DNA from: Microbacterium testaceum StLB037
GTDB taxonomy: Bacteria; Actinomycetota; Actinomycetes; Actinomycetales; Microbacteriaceae
Assembly (NCBI RefSeq): GCF_000202635.1
Contig: NC_015125.1
Location: 620,001-684,000 of the forward strand
Direction of reading: 5' to 3'
Length of the DNA: 64,000 nt
Part shown: in pieces, positions 8,444 to 17,061 of the stretch
Numbering within the stretch: position 1 is the first letter of the stretch
Layout: the number at the start of each line of letters is the position of its first letter
The notes under the pieces: generated by a model
Seen by the model: only the letters and a program-made list of their open reading frames with translations
What the model was told of the DNA's origin: nothing
Database searches by the model: none
Made by a program: the position numbers and the translations under genes

Positions 8444-9711
8444 CAGCGGTCCCCGCTCTCCCACTCGAGCGTCACCGTCGTGCCGGAGGAGCCGGACTCG
8501 ATGTCGGACCGCCCTCCGACCGCGGTCACACGCGCGATGATCGACCCGCGGATGCCGAGACGGTCGGCCGGGATCGCCTCGAGGTCGAAGCCGTCCCCGG
8601 CGTCGCGCACCCGCACGGCGATGCCCCCGGGATCGGCGTAGCCCGACACCTCGACCGAGAGCCCCCGCGCCTCGGCGTGCTGCACGGCATTGGCGACCGC
8701 CTGCATCGCCGCGAGCGAAAGCGCGCGTGCGACCCGACCCGGCACCCGCGGCGTCCCTTCGTCGATGCGGCGACGGACCGCGAGTTCGACCCCGAGCTCA
8801 CGGGCCGCGGTCTCGATCTCGTCGGCCAGGCCGGCGGCATCCACGGGGGCATCGCTGCCCTCGAGCGCGTCCTTCTCGGCATTCGCCAGCCGGGTCAAGG
8901 CCTCTCGCGCCATGCTCACGGCGAGCGTGCGTTCGCGGGGCGTGGAGGCGCGTTCCGCGGCGAGCAGAGCGCCCAGCACGCTGTCGTGCATGAGTGCAGC
9001 CACGGCCACGCGCTCGTTCTCGGTCGCCGCGGTGGCCGCCGCCTCGGCGTAGCTCGACACGGCCTGCGCGCGCGTCTCGTCGACGTGGGCGGCGATCGAG
9101 CGGTACATCCAGGTCAGGGTGACGAGGACGCTGCCCAGGATCAGGGCGAACGAGACGTCGAGCGCGACCGGGACGGAGAATTCGCTCCGGCCCCCGGCCT
9201 GGATCAGGCGCACCACCCCGAAGAGCACGGGCGCGGCGACCGTCCAGACGATCTGCAGCGACATCGGGAACGCCACGACGGCCGCGACGGTCGCGACGTT
9301 GATGAGGTAGAAGATCCAGGGGTTCTCCAGCGGAGACGGCGGCGGTCCGCCCGCGGTCGCGACGGGCCACAGGGCCAGGGCGACCATGAAGACCACGGCG
9401 AAGATCCCCGCGAAGACGCGCGCGAACCGCCCGACCGCGCACGCGACGATCATCGCGGCCAACGGCACGAAGACGCCGACCGCGAGAGGAAGGTGCCAGC
9501 CGTCGCGCTCGTCGGCGCGCCCGAGCGCGGCGATCAGCGCCTGCGCCCCGAGAGCGAGCGACGCGGGACCGACGAAGATGGTGAGGACGCGCTCGATGCG
9601 CTTCTGCGTGAACGACCCCGGGTCGTCGCGCGACTCCCGTGAGTGCGGGATCCGCCCCCAGGCCTCCTCGAGAACCGTCCGCTGGGCCTCCGAACGGAGG
9701 GTGTCAGGCAT
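8440..9711 (-). CDS. Sensor histidine kinase (NarL/DesK-type partner)
   Basis: 423 aa from the ATG at 9711, which overlaps the regulator stop by 8 nt; an ATG 24 nt upstream is the alternative. Six or seven hydrophobic segments span roughly 45-205. The dimerisation/phosphoacceptor part reads ERVAVAALMHDSVLGALLAA, with the presumed phospho-His at about 242 in a HDS context. The HATPase_c domain has the N-box AMQAVANAVQHAEARG and a G-box VRVRDAGDGFDL...RLGIRGSI. No large extracellular loop is evident, so the signal is probably sensed in the membrane. It pairs with the LuxR-type regulator encoded immediately upstream. Confidence 0.88.
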   Translation of the reverse strand: MPDTLRSEAQRTVLEEAWGRIPHSRESRDDPGSFTQKRIERVLTIFVGPASLALGAQALIAALGRADERDGWHLPLAVGVFVPLAAMIVACAVGRFARVFAGIFAVVFMVALALWPVATAGGPPPSPLENPWIFYLINVATVAAVVAFPMSLQIVWTVAAPVLFGVVRLIQAGGRSEFSVPVALDVSFALILGSVLVTLTWMYRSIAAHVDETRAQAVSSYAEAAATAATENERVAVAALMHDSVLGALLAAERASTPRERTLAVSMAREALTRLANAEKDALEGSDAPVDAAGLADEIETAARELGVELAVRRRIDEGTPRVPGRVARALSLAAMQAVANAVQHAEARGLSVEVSGYADPGGIAVRVRDAGDGFDLEAIPADRLGIRGSIIARVTAVGGRSDIESGSSGTTVTLEWESGDRW

Positions 9712-10369
9712 CGGTCCCGGCTTCGGGGGCGTCATGCAGGATTCCGTCCTCCATCGCCCGCCGCAGCAGGTCGACCTTGGTCGGGGCGGGACGGCCGACC
9801 TCGACGTACTTCACGCGGACCCGCGTGATGTTCTCTTTCGCGGTGGAGTACGCGACCCCCAGGCGATCGGCGACGGCTTTCAGCGGCAGGCCCGCCGCGT
9901 AGAGCCGCAGCACCTCGCGCTCGCGGGCGGACAGCTGCGCGTCGGCGAAGGCGCGATCGCCTTCGACAGCACTGGCCCACTCGACGTTGTCCAGCAGCTC
10001 GCCGCGCGCGACCGTCCCGATCGCCCCGAGAACCTCGTGCGTGGGCGAGGACTTGCTCACGATCCCCGCCGCTCCGGCCGCGAGCGCCTCGCGGACGGCG
10101 GCCGGGCGGTCGGCGACGCTGTGGATGATCACGCTCGACCCGTCGCGCACGACGCGGTCCACGTTCTCGGACACCGTGGTGCCGTCGCCGAGGGTGAGGT
10201 CGAGGACGACCACGTCGGCCGGCGATTGCACGGCGACGCGCCGCCAATCGAGGTACGCCGCGACGTTCGCCCCCGAGAACACGACCTCGGTCGCGGCGGT
10301 CTGGGCGAGCGCCGCCTCGAGACCGAGACGAACCGACTCGTGATCATCGATGAGGGCGACGCGCGTCAT
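9704..10369 (-). CDS. LuxR/NarL-family response regulator
   Basis: 221 aa. Receiver domain 1-120 with acidic pair D8-D9, phosphoacceptor D57 in VVVLDLTLGDG and K106 in IVSKSSP. The C-terminal LuxR helix-turn-helix covers about 150-200 (LSAREREVLRLYAAGLPLKA, then VADRLGVAYSTAKENITRVR). Receives phosphate from the kinase encoded downstream and presumably regulates this operon and others. Start: ATG at 10369, supported by GAGGGG directly before it and by TACGAT ending 6 nt upstream. A longer open frame exists but lacks the receiver fold. Confidence 0.92.
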   Translation of the reverse strand: MTRVALIDDHESVRLGLEAALAQTAATEVVFSGANVAAYLDWRRVAVQSPADVVVLDLTLGDGTTVSENVDRVVRDGSSVIIHSVADRPAAVREALAAGAAGIVSKSSPTHEVLGAIGTVARGELLDNVEWASAVEGDRAFADAQLSAREREVLRLYAAGLPLKAVADRLGVAYSTAKENITRVRVKYVEVGRPAPTKVDLLRRAMEDGILHDAPEAGTDA

Positions 10370-10375
10370 CCCCTC

Positions 10376-10381
10376 ATCGTA
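10376..10381 (-). promoter_or_regulatory. -10-like box (TACGAT) of the two-component operon
   Basis: TACGAT on the minus strand ends 6 nt before the response-regulator ATG; the 6 nt between are GAGGGG. The short interval predicts a leaderless or near-leaderless mRNA. Confidence 0.5.
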
Positions 10382-10430
10382 TCCGCGCGTCTCGGGTCCG
10401 CCCGGGTCTGGACATCCCCCGATCGGCGGG

Positions 10431-11684
10431 TCATCGTTGGAGGACCACGACCGCTTCCACATGGTGGGTGTGCGGGAACAGATCGACACCGTGGATGCCG
10501 TCACGGGCGACGTAGCCGTGCTCGGCGAAGATGGCCAGGTCGCGCGACAGGGCGACGGGATCGCAGGCCACGTAGGCCACCGTCGCCGGGGAGAGCGCCG
10601 CGATGCCCTCGACGACCTCGCGTCCCGCCCCCGCGCGCGGCGGATCCAGCAGGACGACTCCGCGGGCGAGGCGTTCGCGTTCCCGCTCGGACGCGTCGGC
10701 CGCGAGCTTGGCGACGAAGCGATCCGCTCGCGCGGTCTCGGCTCGGGCTCCGATCCATTCCGCGAGGTTCTCCCCGGCGTGCTCGGTGGCGCGCGGGTCG
10801 GACTCCACGCTGACGACCCGGGTCGAGGAGCCGCCGAGTTGGGCGAGCGTGGCCGCGAAGAGACCGACGCCCCCGTAGAGGTCGAGGTGCAGGCCCTCGG
10901 GGTCGACGCCGCCGACCGCGGTCAGTTCGTCGGCGACGAGAGACGTGAGCGTCCGCGCCGCCAGGCGGTGCACCTGCCAGAACCCTCCCGCGTCCACCCG
11001 GAAGGTCCGCTCGCCCACGCGTTCTTCGACGACCTCGGGGGTCGGGCGCGAGCGCGAGCCGTCGGGTCGAGGCAGGACGCGCACCCGCCCGTCGGAGGGC
11101 TGGACGAGGTCGAGACGACCGGGTACGGCGCTGCGGGCGGCGGCAGCGACGCGTGCGACCTCGGCCGTGGCCAGCGGCGCATCGGGGGTTTCGACGACGC
11201 GATGCGAACGCGCGGCATAGGCGCCGACACGACCGGCCTCGTCGACGTGCAGGCTCAGGCGCGTGCGCCAACCCGTCCCGTCCGGGGTCTCGGGGTCGTC
11301 GGGCGAGCCGGCCGGGCGCACATCGACCGGCAGGTCGAGGCGACCGACGCGTTCGAGCGCCTCGCGGATCACGCGCTCCTTGAGACGGCGCTGGTGAGCG
11401 AGCGCGATGTGCCCGAACTCCGCGCCACCGGGCCGACCCTCGGGAGCCACGTCGATATCGGCCGCGGCCCACACGTGCCGCTGACGCTCGGGCGCCGCGT
11501 CGAGCACCTCGATGGCGTCGGCGCGCCAGAACGACTTCTTCCGCGTGTCGGTCAGCCGCGCACGCACCCGTTCCCCGGGGAGGGTGTCGGGGACGAAGAC
11601 CACGCGGCCCTCGTGCCGCCCGACGAACACGCCGCCGTGGGCGATGCCGGTGATGTCGAGATCGATGAGGTCGCCGTCGTGCAT
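10431..11684 (-). CDS. TrmA/RumA-family RNA (uracil-5)-methyltransferase
   Basis: 417 aa, cytosolic. N-terminal TRAM domain at 1-60 (DITGIAHGGVFVGRHEGRVV), central region 90-260, then a Rossmann SAM-binding domain with LHLDLYGGVGLFAATLAQLG near 270 and ARGVVLLDPPRAGAG near 345. The catalytic region YVACDPVALSRDL near 375 holds the nucleophilic cysteine; the usual Asn after it is Asp (CDP rather than CNP), which is common in actinobacterial members. The four Fe-S cysteines of E. coli RlmD are not seen. It probably methylates uridine in rRNA or tRNA; the target cannot be assigned. CAGGCT ends 6 nt before the ATG. Confidence 0.85.
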   Translation of the reverse strand: MHDGDLIDLDITGIAHGGVFVGRHEGRVVFVPDTLPGERVRARLTDTRKKSFWRADAIEVLDAAPERQRHVWAAADIDVAPEGRPGGAEFGHIALAHQRRLKERVIREALERVGRLDLPVDVRPAGSPDDPETPDGTGWRTRLSLHVDEAGRVGAYAARSHRVVETPDAPLATAEVARVAAAARSAVPGRLDLVQPSDGRVRVLPRPDGSRSRPTPEVVEERVGERTFRVDAGGFWQVHRLAARTLTSLVADELTAVGGVDPEGLHLDLYGGVGLFAATLAQLGGSSTRVVSVESDPRATEHAGENLAEWIGARAETARADRFVAKLAADASERERERLARGVVLLDPPRAGAGREVVEGIAALSPATVAYVACDPVALSRDLAIFAEHGYVARDGIHGVDLFPHTHHVEAVVVLQR

Positions 11685-11733
11685 TGTCCGAGCCTGTCAC
11701 ACGCGGCGGGGTGATCGCCGGGTCCCGGGGGGG

Positions 11734-11750
11734 GCTTCGACAGGCTCAGC
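11734..11750. repeat. Dispersed hairpin repeat, copy 4 (half)
   Basis: Partial copy containing TTCGACAGGCTCAG in the gap between the methyltransferase and maf, immediately before a 17-bp tandem repeat. Confidence 0.75.
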
Positions 11751-11769
11751 CACCTCGCCGGCGCAATCA

Positions 11770-11820
11770 CCTCGCCGGGGTAGCCGCCTCGCCGGGGCAG
11801 CCGCCTCGCCGGGGCAGCAG
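11770..11820. repeat. 17-bp tandem repeat, three copies
   Basis: Three adjacent 17-bp units (11770-11786, 11787-11803, 11804-11820) beginning CCTCGCCGGGG, differing at 3 positions. They end 18 bp before the maf promoter box. Confidence 0.85.
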
Positions 11821-11838
11821 CCGGCGCACCGCGGTGGG

Positions 11839-11844
11839 TAGCGT
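11839..11844 (+). promoter_or_regulatory. -10-like box (TAGCGT) of maf
   Basis: TAGCGT ends 6 nt before the maf ATG, so the transcript is predicted to start at the start codon. Confidence 0.5.
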
Positions 11845-11850
11845 GGACGC

Positions 11851-12498
11851 ATGCGCGTGTGCTTGGCATCCACTTCTCCGGCCCGTCTCATGCTCTTGCG
11901 GCAGGCGGGGATCGAGCCCGAGGCGCGGGCGCCCCGCGTCGACGAGGAGGCCGTGGTCGCGGAGACCGAGGCGGCCGAGGGGCGACGGCTTCCCGCGCCC
12001 GAGCACGTCCTGCTGCTCGCCCGACGCAAGGCCGCCGACGTCGCGCTGCGCCTGAGCGAGGAGGATCCCGCCTTCGACGGCGTGGTCATCGGCGGCGACT
12101 CGATGTTCGAGCTCGGCGACGAGATCCTGGGCAAGCCCTACACGCCCGAGGCCGCCACGGCGCGCTGGCGCGGGATGCGGGGACGCACGGGGGTGCTGCA
12201 TTCGGGGCACAGCGTCTTCCGCCTCTCCCCCGGCGTCGCACCGACCGAGGCGCACGCGGTCGCGGAGGCGAGCGTGACCTTCGCCGCCGACGTGGACGAC
12301 GACGAGATCGCCGCCTACGTCGCCAGCGGCGAGCCGCTGCTCGTGGCGGGGGCGTTCACCGTCGACGGCCTGGGCGGGGCCTTCATCGAGCGGGTCGAGG
12401 GCGACCCGTCGACGGTCGTCGGGATGTCGCTCTCGACGGTGCGCCGCCTGGTGCGTGAACTCGGGGTCTCCTGGACCGACCTGTGGAACCGTTCGTAG
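11851..12498 (+). CDS. maf: Maf-family nucleoside triphosphate pyrophosphatase
   Basis: 215 aa, cytosolic. Maf proteins hydrolyse non-canonical or methylated NTPs and dTTP/UTP to monophosphates. Family motifs: LASTSPARLMLLRQAG at the N-terminus (SxSxR), VVIGGDSMFELGDEILGKP near 80 (catalytic Asp and Lys), TFAADVDDDEIAAYVASGEP near 145 and the C-terminal IERVEGDPSTVVGMSLSTV. The position between accE and the biotinylated carboxylase subunit is the same as in mycobacteria. Start set by TAGCGT 6 nt upstream. Confidence 0.93.
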   Translation: MRVCLASTSPARLMLLRQAGIEPEARAPRVDEEAVVAETEAAEGRRLPAPEHVLLLARRKAADVALRLSEEDPAFDGVVIGGDSMFELGDEILGKPYTPEAATARWRGMRGRTGVLHSGHSVFRLSPGVAPTEAHAVAEASVTFAADVDDDEIAAYVASGEPLLVAGAFTVDGLGGAFIERVEGDPSTVVGMSLSTVRRLVRELGVSWTDLWNRS

Positions 12499-12563
12499 GG
12501 TCTCGCACACGTTTTTCGGCGTTTCTTGTCGAGGAGGGTCAAAAGGGAGGGGTACCCCCTCGC

Positions 12564-12569
12564 TAGGCT
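12564..12569 (+). promoter_or_regulatory. -10-like box (TAGGCT) of the biotin carboxylase gene
   Basis: TAGGCT ends 6 nt before the ATG; the intervening GGGAGG also looks like a ribosome-binding site, so either leaderless or very short-leader translation is possible. Confidence 0.5.
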
Positions 12570-12575
12570 GGGAGG

Positions 12576-14342
12576 ATGCCGAAGATCGCCAAGGTCCTTG
12601 TCGCCAACCGCGGCGAGATCGCCGTCCGAGTCATCCGCGCCGCCCGTGATTCGGGCAAGGCCTCCGTCGCCGTCTACGCCGATCAGGATCGCGACGCCCT
12701 CCACACCCGCCTCGCCGACGAGGCGTACGCCCTCGACGGCGCCACCAGCGCCGACACCTACCTCTCGATCGAGAAGATTCTCTCGGTCGCCCGCCGCTCC
12801 GGCGCCGACGCGGTGCACCCCGGCTACGGCTTCCTCGCCGAGAACGCCGACTTCGCCCGCGCGGTGATCGCCGCGGGCCTGGTGTGGATCGGTCCGTCGC
12901 CCGACGCGATCGAAGCGCTCGGCGACAAGGTCACCGCCCGCCACGTCGCCGAGAAGGTCGGCGCACCGCTCGCTCCGGGGACCCCCGGCCCCGTCTCGGG
13001 CGCTGACGAGGTCATCGCCTTCGCCGAAGAGGTGGGCCTGCCCATCGCGATCAAGGCCGCGTACGGCGGCGGCGGTCGCGGTCTGAAGGTCGCCCGCGAG
13101 CTCGACGAGGTCGCCGAGATGTTCGAGTCGGCCACGCGCGAGGCCGTCGCCGCGTTCGGCCGCGGCGAGTGCTTCGTCGAGAAGTACCTCGACAAGCCGC
13201 GCCACGTCGAGACGCAGTGCCTCGCGGATGCCGCGGGGAACGTCGTCGTCGTCTCGACCCGCGACTGCTCGCTCCAGCGCCGCCACCAGAAGCTGGTGGA
13301 GGAGGCCCCGGCGCCCTTCCTGTCCGACGAGCAGAATGCGGTGCTGTACTCGGCATCCAAGGCCATCCTCAAGGAGGTCGGGTACGTCGGTGCGGGCACG
13401 TGCGAGTTCCTCATCGGCGCCGACGGCACCATCTCGTTCCTCGAGGTGAACACGCGCCTCCAGGTCGAGCACCCCGTGTCAGAAGAGGTCACCGGGCTCG
13501 ACCTCGTGCGCGAGCAGTTCCGCCTCGCCGAGGGCGAAGAGCTCGGCTACGACGACCCCGCCCCGACCGGTCACTCGATCGAGTTCCGCATCAACGGCGA
13601 GGACCCGGGTCGGAACTTCCTGCCCCAGCCCGGCCCCATCCACGTCTTCAAGACGTTCGGAGGTCCAGGCATCCGTCTCGACTCCGGCGTGACGGCGGGC
13701 GACAGCGTCTCGGGCGCCTTCGACTCGCTGCTCGCGAAGATCATCGTGACCGGCCGCGATCGCGCCGAGGCGCTCGAGCGCTCCCGTCGTGCTCTCGACG
13801 AGTTCGAGGTGGCGGGCATGCCCACCGTGCTGCCGTTCCACCGCAAGGTGGTCCGCGACCCCGCCTTCACGGCCGAGGACGGGTCGTTCGGCGTCTTCAC
13901 CCGCTGGATCGAGACCGAGTTCGTCAATGACATCCCCGCGTGGGATGGCGAGCTCGAGGCCCCCGCCGCCGAGACCGGCCGCCACACCGTGGTCGTCGAG
14001 GTGGGCGGCAAGCGCCTCGAGGTGAGCCTGCCCGACCGGATCTCCGCGGCGGCTCCGCAGGTCGGACGCCCGGCTGTCGCTCCCCCGTCGCGCCGCTCGC
14101 ACGCGGCCTCGCCCACGGCCGGGGCGACCGGCGACGCGGTCAAGTCGCCCATGCAGGCCACGATCGTCAAGGTCGCGGTCGAAGAGGGGCAGCAGGTCGT
14201 CAAGGGCGACCTCGTCGTCGTCCTCGAGGCGATGAAGATGGAGCAGCCGATCCAGGCGCACAAGGACGGCACGGTCGCCGGCATCGACGCGACCGCCGGC
14301 ACGACGGTGTCGGCCGGTCACCAGTTGCTGCTGATCAGCTGA
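12576..14342 (+). CDS. accA: Acyl-CoA carboxylase alpha subunit: biotin carboxylase fused to biotin carrier domain
   Basis: 588 aa, cytosolic. Carboxylates its own biotin with ATP and bicarbonate and delivers it to AccD. Biotin-carboxylase N domain at 1-115 ([20 protein letters not shown]), ATP-grasp at about 115-315 ([32 protein letters not shown]), C domain 335-440, a Pro/Ala-rich linker near 490-510 and a biotinyl domain 515-588 with [11 protein letters not shown], biotinylated on K554. The fused form matches mycobacterial AccA3, shared between several AccD subunits. Ligase birA is 7 kb away on the other side of accD-accE. Confidence 0.96.
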   Translation: MPKIAKVLVANRGEIAVRVIRAARDSGKASVAVYADQDRDALHTRLADEAYALDGATSADTYLSIEKILSVARRSGADAVHPGYGFLAENADFARAVIAAGLVWIGPSPDAIEALGDKVTARHVAEKVGAPLAPGTPGPVSGADEVIAFAEEVGLPIAIKAAYGGGGRGLKVARELDEVAEMFESATREAVAAFGRGECFVEKYLDKPRHVETQCLADAAGNVVVVSTRDCSLQRRHQKLVEEAPAPFLSDEQNAVLYSASKAILKEVGYVGAGTCEFLIGADGTISFLEVNTRLQVEHPVSEEVTGLDLVREQFRLAEGEELGYDDPAPTGHSIEFRINGEDPGRNFLPQPGPIHVFKTFGGPGIRLDSGVTAGDSVSGAFDSLLAKIIVTGRDRAEALERSRRALDEFEVAGMPTVLPFHRKVVRDPAFTAEDGSFGVFTRWIETEFVNDIPAWDGELEAPAAETGRHTVVVEVGGKRLEVSLPDRISAAAPQVGRPAVAPPSRRSHAASPTAGATGDAVKSPMQATIVKVAVEEGQQVVKGDLVVVLEAMKMEQPIQAHKDGTVAGIDATAGTTVSAGHQLLLIS

Positions 14343-14360
14343 GCGCTCTCGCAACGGACC

Positions 14361-14391
14361 GGCGCCGCATCCTTTCGGGGGGTGCGGCGCC
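14361..14391 (+). terminator. Hairpin downstream of the biotin carboxylase gene
   Basis: Arms GGCGCCGCATCC and GGGTGCGGCGCC (12 bp with one G-T pair), 7-nt loop, starting 18 bp after the stop and followed by a T-containing tail. Confidence 0.65.
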
Positions 14392-14461
14392 GTCGTTCGT
14401 GCGGGCTGCGCGCGGAACGGCGGCCGGCATCGGGCGGCACGGCGGAGCGGGTGGGGGCGCG

Positions 14462-14590
14462 GGCGGGACGGCGCGGGCGGGGACGACGCAGGCGGGACGG
14501 CGCGGGCGGGGACGACGCAGGCGGGACGGCGCGGGCGAGACGGCGTGGGCGCGACGGCGCGGGCGGGACGGCGCGGACGGGGATGACGCA
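14462..14590. repeat. 29-bp GC-rich tandem repeat region
   Basis: Two identical 29-bp units (14462-14490, 14491-14519) followed by degenerate copies up to about 14590. Units consist of GGCGGGAC, GCGGGC and GACGACGCA blocks. This is the middle of the 346-bp gap 14343-14688, which otherwise holds a terminator and a palindromic element and no gene that I can support. Confidence 0.85.
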
Positions 14591-14592
14591 GC

Positions 14593-14663
14593 CGCGATAA
14601 ACGGCATTCGTTCCGAGACACGCTCCGACGCCGCGTTTCTCCGCAGGAACAGCGTTTATCGCG
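14593..14663. repeat. Palindromic element with CGCGATAAAC arms
   Basis: Perfect 10-bp inverted arms CGCGATAAAC (14593-14602) and GTTTATCGCG (14654-14663) separated by 51 bp. It lies 26 bp beyond the stop of the minus-strand lpdA-like gene. Architecture resembles the palindromic elements at 35317-36571, but the arm sequence differs. Confidence 0.7.
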
Positions 14664-14688
14664 AAGGGGAGAGCGGCCTCCCGAAGGC

Positions 14689-16149
14689 TCAGTCCTCGCC
14701 GGGATCGTCGCGATCGACGATGTGCATCGCGCGCGCGGCGTCGGTGATGCTCGACGTCAGCGAGGGGTAGACGGCGAAGACGCGAGCGACCTGGTCGACG
14801 GTCAGCCGCCGCTCGACGGCGATCGCGAGGGGGTAGATGAGCTCGGACGCCTTCGGGCCGACGATGACGCCGCCCATGACGGTACCGCTGCCCTTGCGGG
14901 CGATGAGCTTCACGAAGCCGTCCGTGATGCCCTGCATCTTCGCGCGGGGGTTGGCCGAGAGAGGCAGCTTCTTCACCACGCCGGCGATCTTGCCGTCGAC
15001 GACGTCCTGCTCGCTGAAGCCCACCGTGGCGATCTCGGGGGCGGTGAAGATGTTGGCCGTGATCCGGCGCGTCTCGAGCGGGATGACGATGTCGCCCAGG
15101 GCGTGGAAGATCGCCTGTCGTCCCTGCATGGATGCCACGGACGCCAGGGGGAAGAAGTTGGTGCAGTCGCCCGCGGCGTAGATGTTGGGCACCGAGGTGC
15201 GTGCGACGCGGTTGACGCGGATGTGGCCGGAGGGGGTCATCTGCACCCCCGCTTCCGCGAGACCGATGCCCGCGGTGTTGGGGATCGAACCGACCGCCAT
15301 GAGGCAGTGGCTCCCGGTGATCGTCCGGCCGTCGGCGAGGGTCACCACGACCTCGTCGCCGGTGTTGACCACCGAGTCGGCGCGCGCCTTCGACAGCAGT
15401 GTCATGCCCCCGCGCTGGAAGACGCGCTCGAGGACGGCCGCGGCATCCTGATCCTCTCCCGGAAGCACCTGGTCGCGGCTCGAGACGAGCGTGACCTTGG
15501 CGCCGAGGTTCATGTACGCCGACGCGAACTCGGCTCCCGTGACACCGGAGCCCACCACGATCAGGTGGGTCGGGACCGACTTCATGTTGTAGAGCTGGGT
15601 CCAGGTGAGGATGCGCTGACCATCGGGCTTCGCCGAGGGGAGCTCGCGCGGGGACGCACCGACGGAGACGACGAGGGTCTCGGCCTCGATGCGGTCGAAG
15701 TCCGTGCCGCCCGCCTCGGTCGACACCACCACGGCTCCGGGGCCGTCGAGTCGCCCGTGGCCCGAGATGATGCGGACACCCGCCTCGAGCAGCGACGCGC
15801 GCATGTCGTCGGACTGCTGCCGGGCGAGCGAGAGAAGACGCTGGTTGACCGCGGCGAGGTTGATCGCGACCTCGGGGGTGAGGGGCTTGCCGTGATCGTC
15901 GCGGGCGAACAGCTGCACGCCCAGCTCGCTCGCGTTGCGGATCGCCACGGCGGCGTCCGCGGTGGCGATGAGGGTCTTGGAGGGGACGACATCGGTGATG
16001 ACGGCCGAACCGCCCACACCCGCGCGCTCCACGAGGGTGACATCGGCGCCAAGCTGAGCGGCCGACAGCGCCGCCTCGTAGCCCCCGGGACCCCCGCCGA
16101 CGATCGCGACGGACTGCTTGCGCTCGAAGCTCTGCACCATGGCATCCAT
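14689..16149 (-). CDS. lpdA: FAD-dependent NAD(P)H-quinone dehydrogenase, LpdA type (dihydrolipoamide-dehydrogenase family)
   Basis: 486 aa, cytosolic flavoprotein. FAD-binding GxGxxG in VAIVGGGPGGYEAALSAAQ, NAD(P)-binding VVGSGVTGAEFASAYMNLG near 205, second FAD motif IYAAGDCTNF near 330 and a dimerisation domain to the end. The CxxxxC redox disulfide of true lipoamide dehydrogenases is absent (GVGGSAVITDVVPSKTL), and so is the C-terminal His-Glu pair (YPSLTSSITDAAR instead). The same losses characterise M. tuberculosis LpdA/Rv3303c, a quinone reductase. Start ATG 16149; an ATG 9 nt inside is possible. It diverges from deoD. Confidence 0.85.
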   Translation of the reverse strand: MDAMVQSFERKQSVAIVGGGPGGYEAALSAAQLGADVTLVERAGVGGSAVITDVVPSKTLIATADAAVAIRNASELGVQLFARDDHGKPLTPEVAINLAAVNQRLLSLARQQSDDMRASLLEAGVRIISGHGRLDGPGAVVVSTEAGGTDFDRIEAETLVVSVGASPRELPSAKPDGQRILTWTQLYNMKSVPTHLIVVGSGVTGAEFASAYMNLGAKVTLVSSRDQVLPGEDQDAAAVLERVFQRGGMTLLSKARADSVVNTGDEVVVTLADGRTITGSHCLMAVGSIPNTAGIGLAEAGVQMTPSGHIRVNRVARTSVPNIYAAGDCTNFFPLASVASMQGRQAIFHALGDIVIPLETRRITANIFTAPEIATVGFSEQDVVDGKIAGVVKKLPLSANPRAKMQGITDGFVKLIARKGSGTVMGGVIVGPKASELIYPLAIAVERRLTVDQVARVFAVYPSLTSSITDAARAMHIVDRDDPGED

Positions 16150-16215
16150 TCTTCCCTAGGGCGCTTCCTTCCGACGACGCGCGGGCGGCGTCTGGCCCCC
16201 GGGCTCGCCGCTTTC

Positions 16216-16221
16216 TAGAGT
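16216..16221 (+). promoter_or_regulatory. -10-like box (TAGAGT) of deoD
   Basis: TAGAGT ends 6 nt before the deoD ATG; the six bases between are GGGGGA. Confidence 0.5.
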
Positions 16222-16227
16222 GGGGGA

Positions 16228-17061
16228 ATGTCCAACAGCACTTCTCACCCGCTCGATGACCCGGCGGTCGACCCGTTCGAGGTCGCCCAGGCCGCGGCGA
16301 ACGACATCGCCCGCCTCTCCGGTGTCGAGCACCACGACATCGCCGTCACCCTCGGGTCCGGCTGGGGCCGCGCCGCCGAGCTCATCGGCGAGGAGACGGC
16401 GTCGTTCCCCGCGACCGAGGTCGTCGGCTTCTCGAAGCCCGCTCTCGAAGGGCACGCCGGCACGCTCCGCAGCGTCCGGACGCCCGGCGGCAAGAACGTC
16501 CTCGTGATCGGCGCCCGCACCCACTACTACGAAGGTCACGGTGTGCGCCGGGTCGTCCACAGCGTCCGCACCGCTGCGGCCACCGGGGCGACGACCATGA
16601 TCCTCACGAACGGCGCGGGCGGCATCCGCGAGACGTGGAAGCCCGGCCAGCCCGTCCTCATCAGCGACCACATCAACCTCACGGCCGACTCCCCCCTCGA
16701 GGGCGCGACCTTCATCGACCTCACCGACCTCTATTCGAAGCGGCTGCGCGACATCGCGCGCGGGATCGACCCGACGCTGGACGAGGGCGTGTACACGCAG
16801 TTCCGCGGGCCGCACTACGAGACCCCCGCCGAGGTGCAGATGGCAAAGGCCATCGGCGGGCACATCGTCGGCATGTCGACGTCGCTCGAAGCGATCGCCG
16901 CACGCCAGGCCGGCATGGAGATCCTCGGCTTCTCGCTCATCACGAACCTGGCCGCCGGCATCCAGAAGACGCCGCTCAGCCACGAAGAGGTTCTCGAGGC
17001 CGGTCGCGAGGCGGAGCCGGTGATCTCGGCTCTGCTGGCCCGCGTGGTCCACGCATTGTGA
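16228..17061 (+). CDS. deoD: Purine-nucleoside phosphorylase (trimeric class)
   Basis: 277 aa, cytosolic. Splits inosine, guanosine and deoxy forms with phosphate into base and (deoxy)ribose-1-phosphate. Class II (low-molecular-weight, trimeric) signatures: VTLGSGWGRAAELI (phosphate loop), VVGFSKPALEGHAGTLR, THYYEGHGVRRVVHSVR, ILTNGAGGIRETW, YTQFRGPHYETPAEVQMAK with the purine-binding Glu, and MSTSLEAIAARQAGMEILGFS. The name deoD follows mycobacterial usage; the protein is PunA-like. The stop overlaps the start of the phosphosugar mutase gene (GTGA), which can isomerise the released sugar 1-phosphate. Confidence 0.94.
   Translation: MSNSTSHPLDDPAVDPFEVAQAAANDIARLSGVEHHDIAVTLGSGWGRAAELIGEETASFPATEVVGFSKPALEGHAGTLRSVRTPGGKNVLVIGARTHYYEGHGVRRVVHSVRTAAATGATTMILTNGAGGIRETWKPGQPVLISDHINLTADSPLEGATFIDLTDLYSKRLRDIARGIDPTLDEGVYTQFRGPHYETPAEVQMAKAIGGHIVGMSTSLEAIAARQAGMEILGFSLITNLAAGIQKTPLSHEEVLEAGREAEPVISALLARVVHAL

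Noticed and set aside
14462..14590. Possible CRISPR array in the tandem-repeat region (also 52406-52530).
   Set aside because: Units are contiguous with no unique spacers and no cas genes are present.
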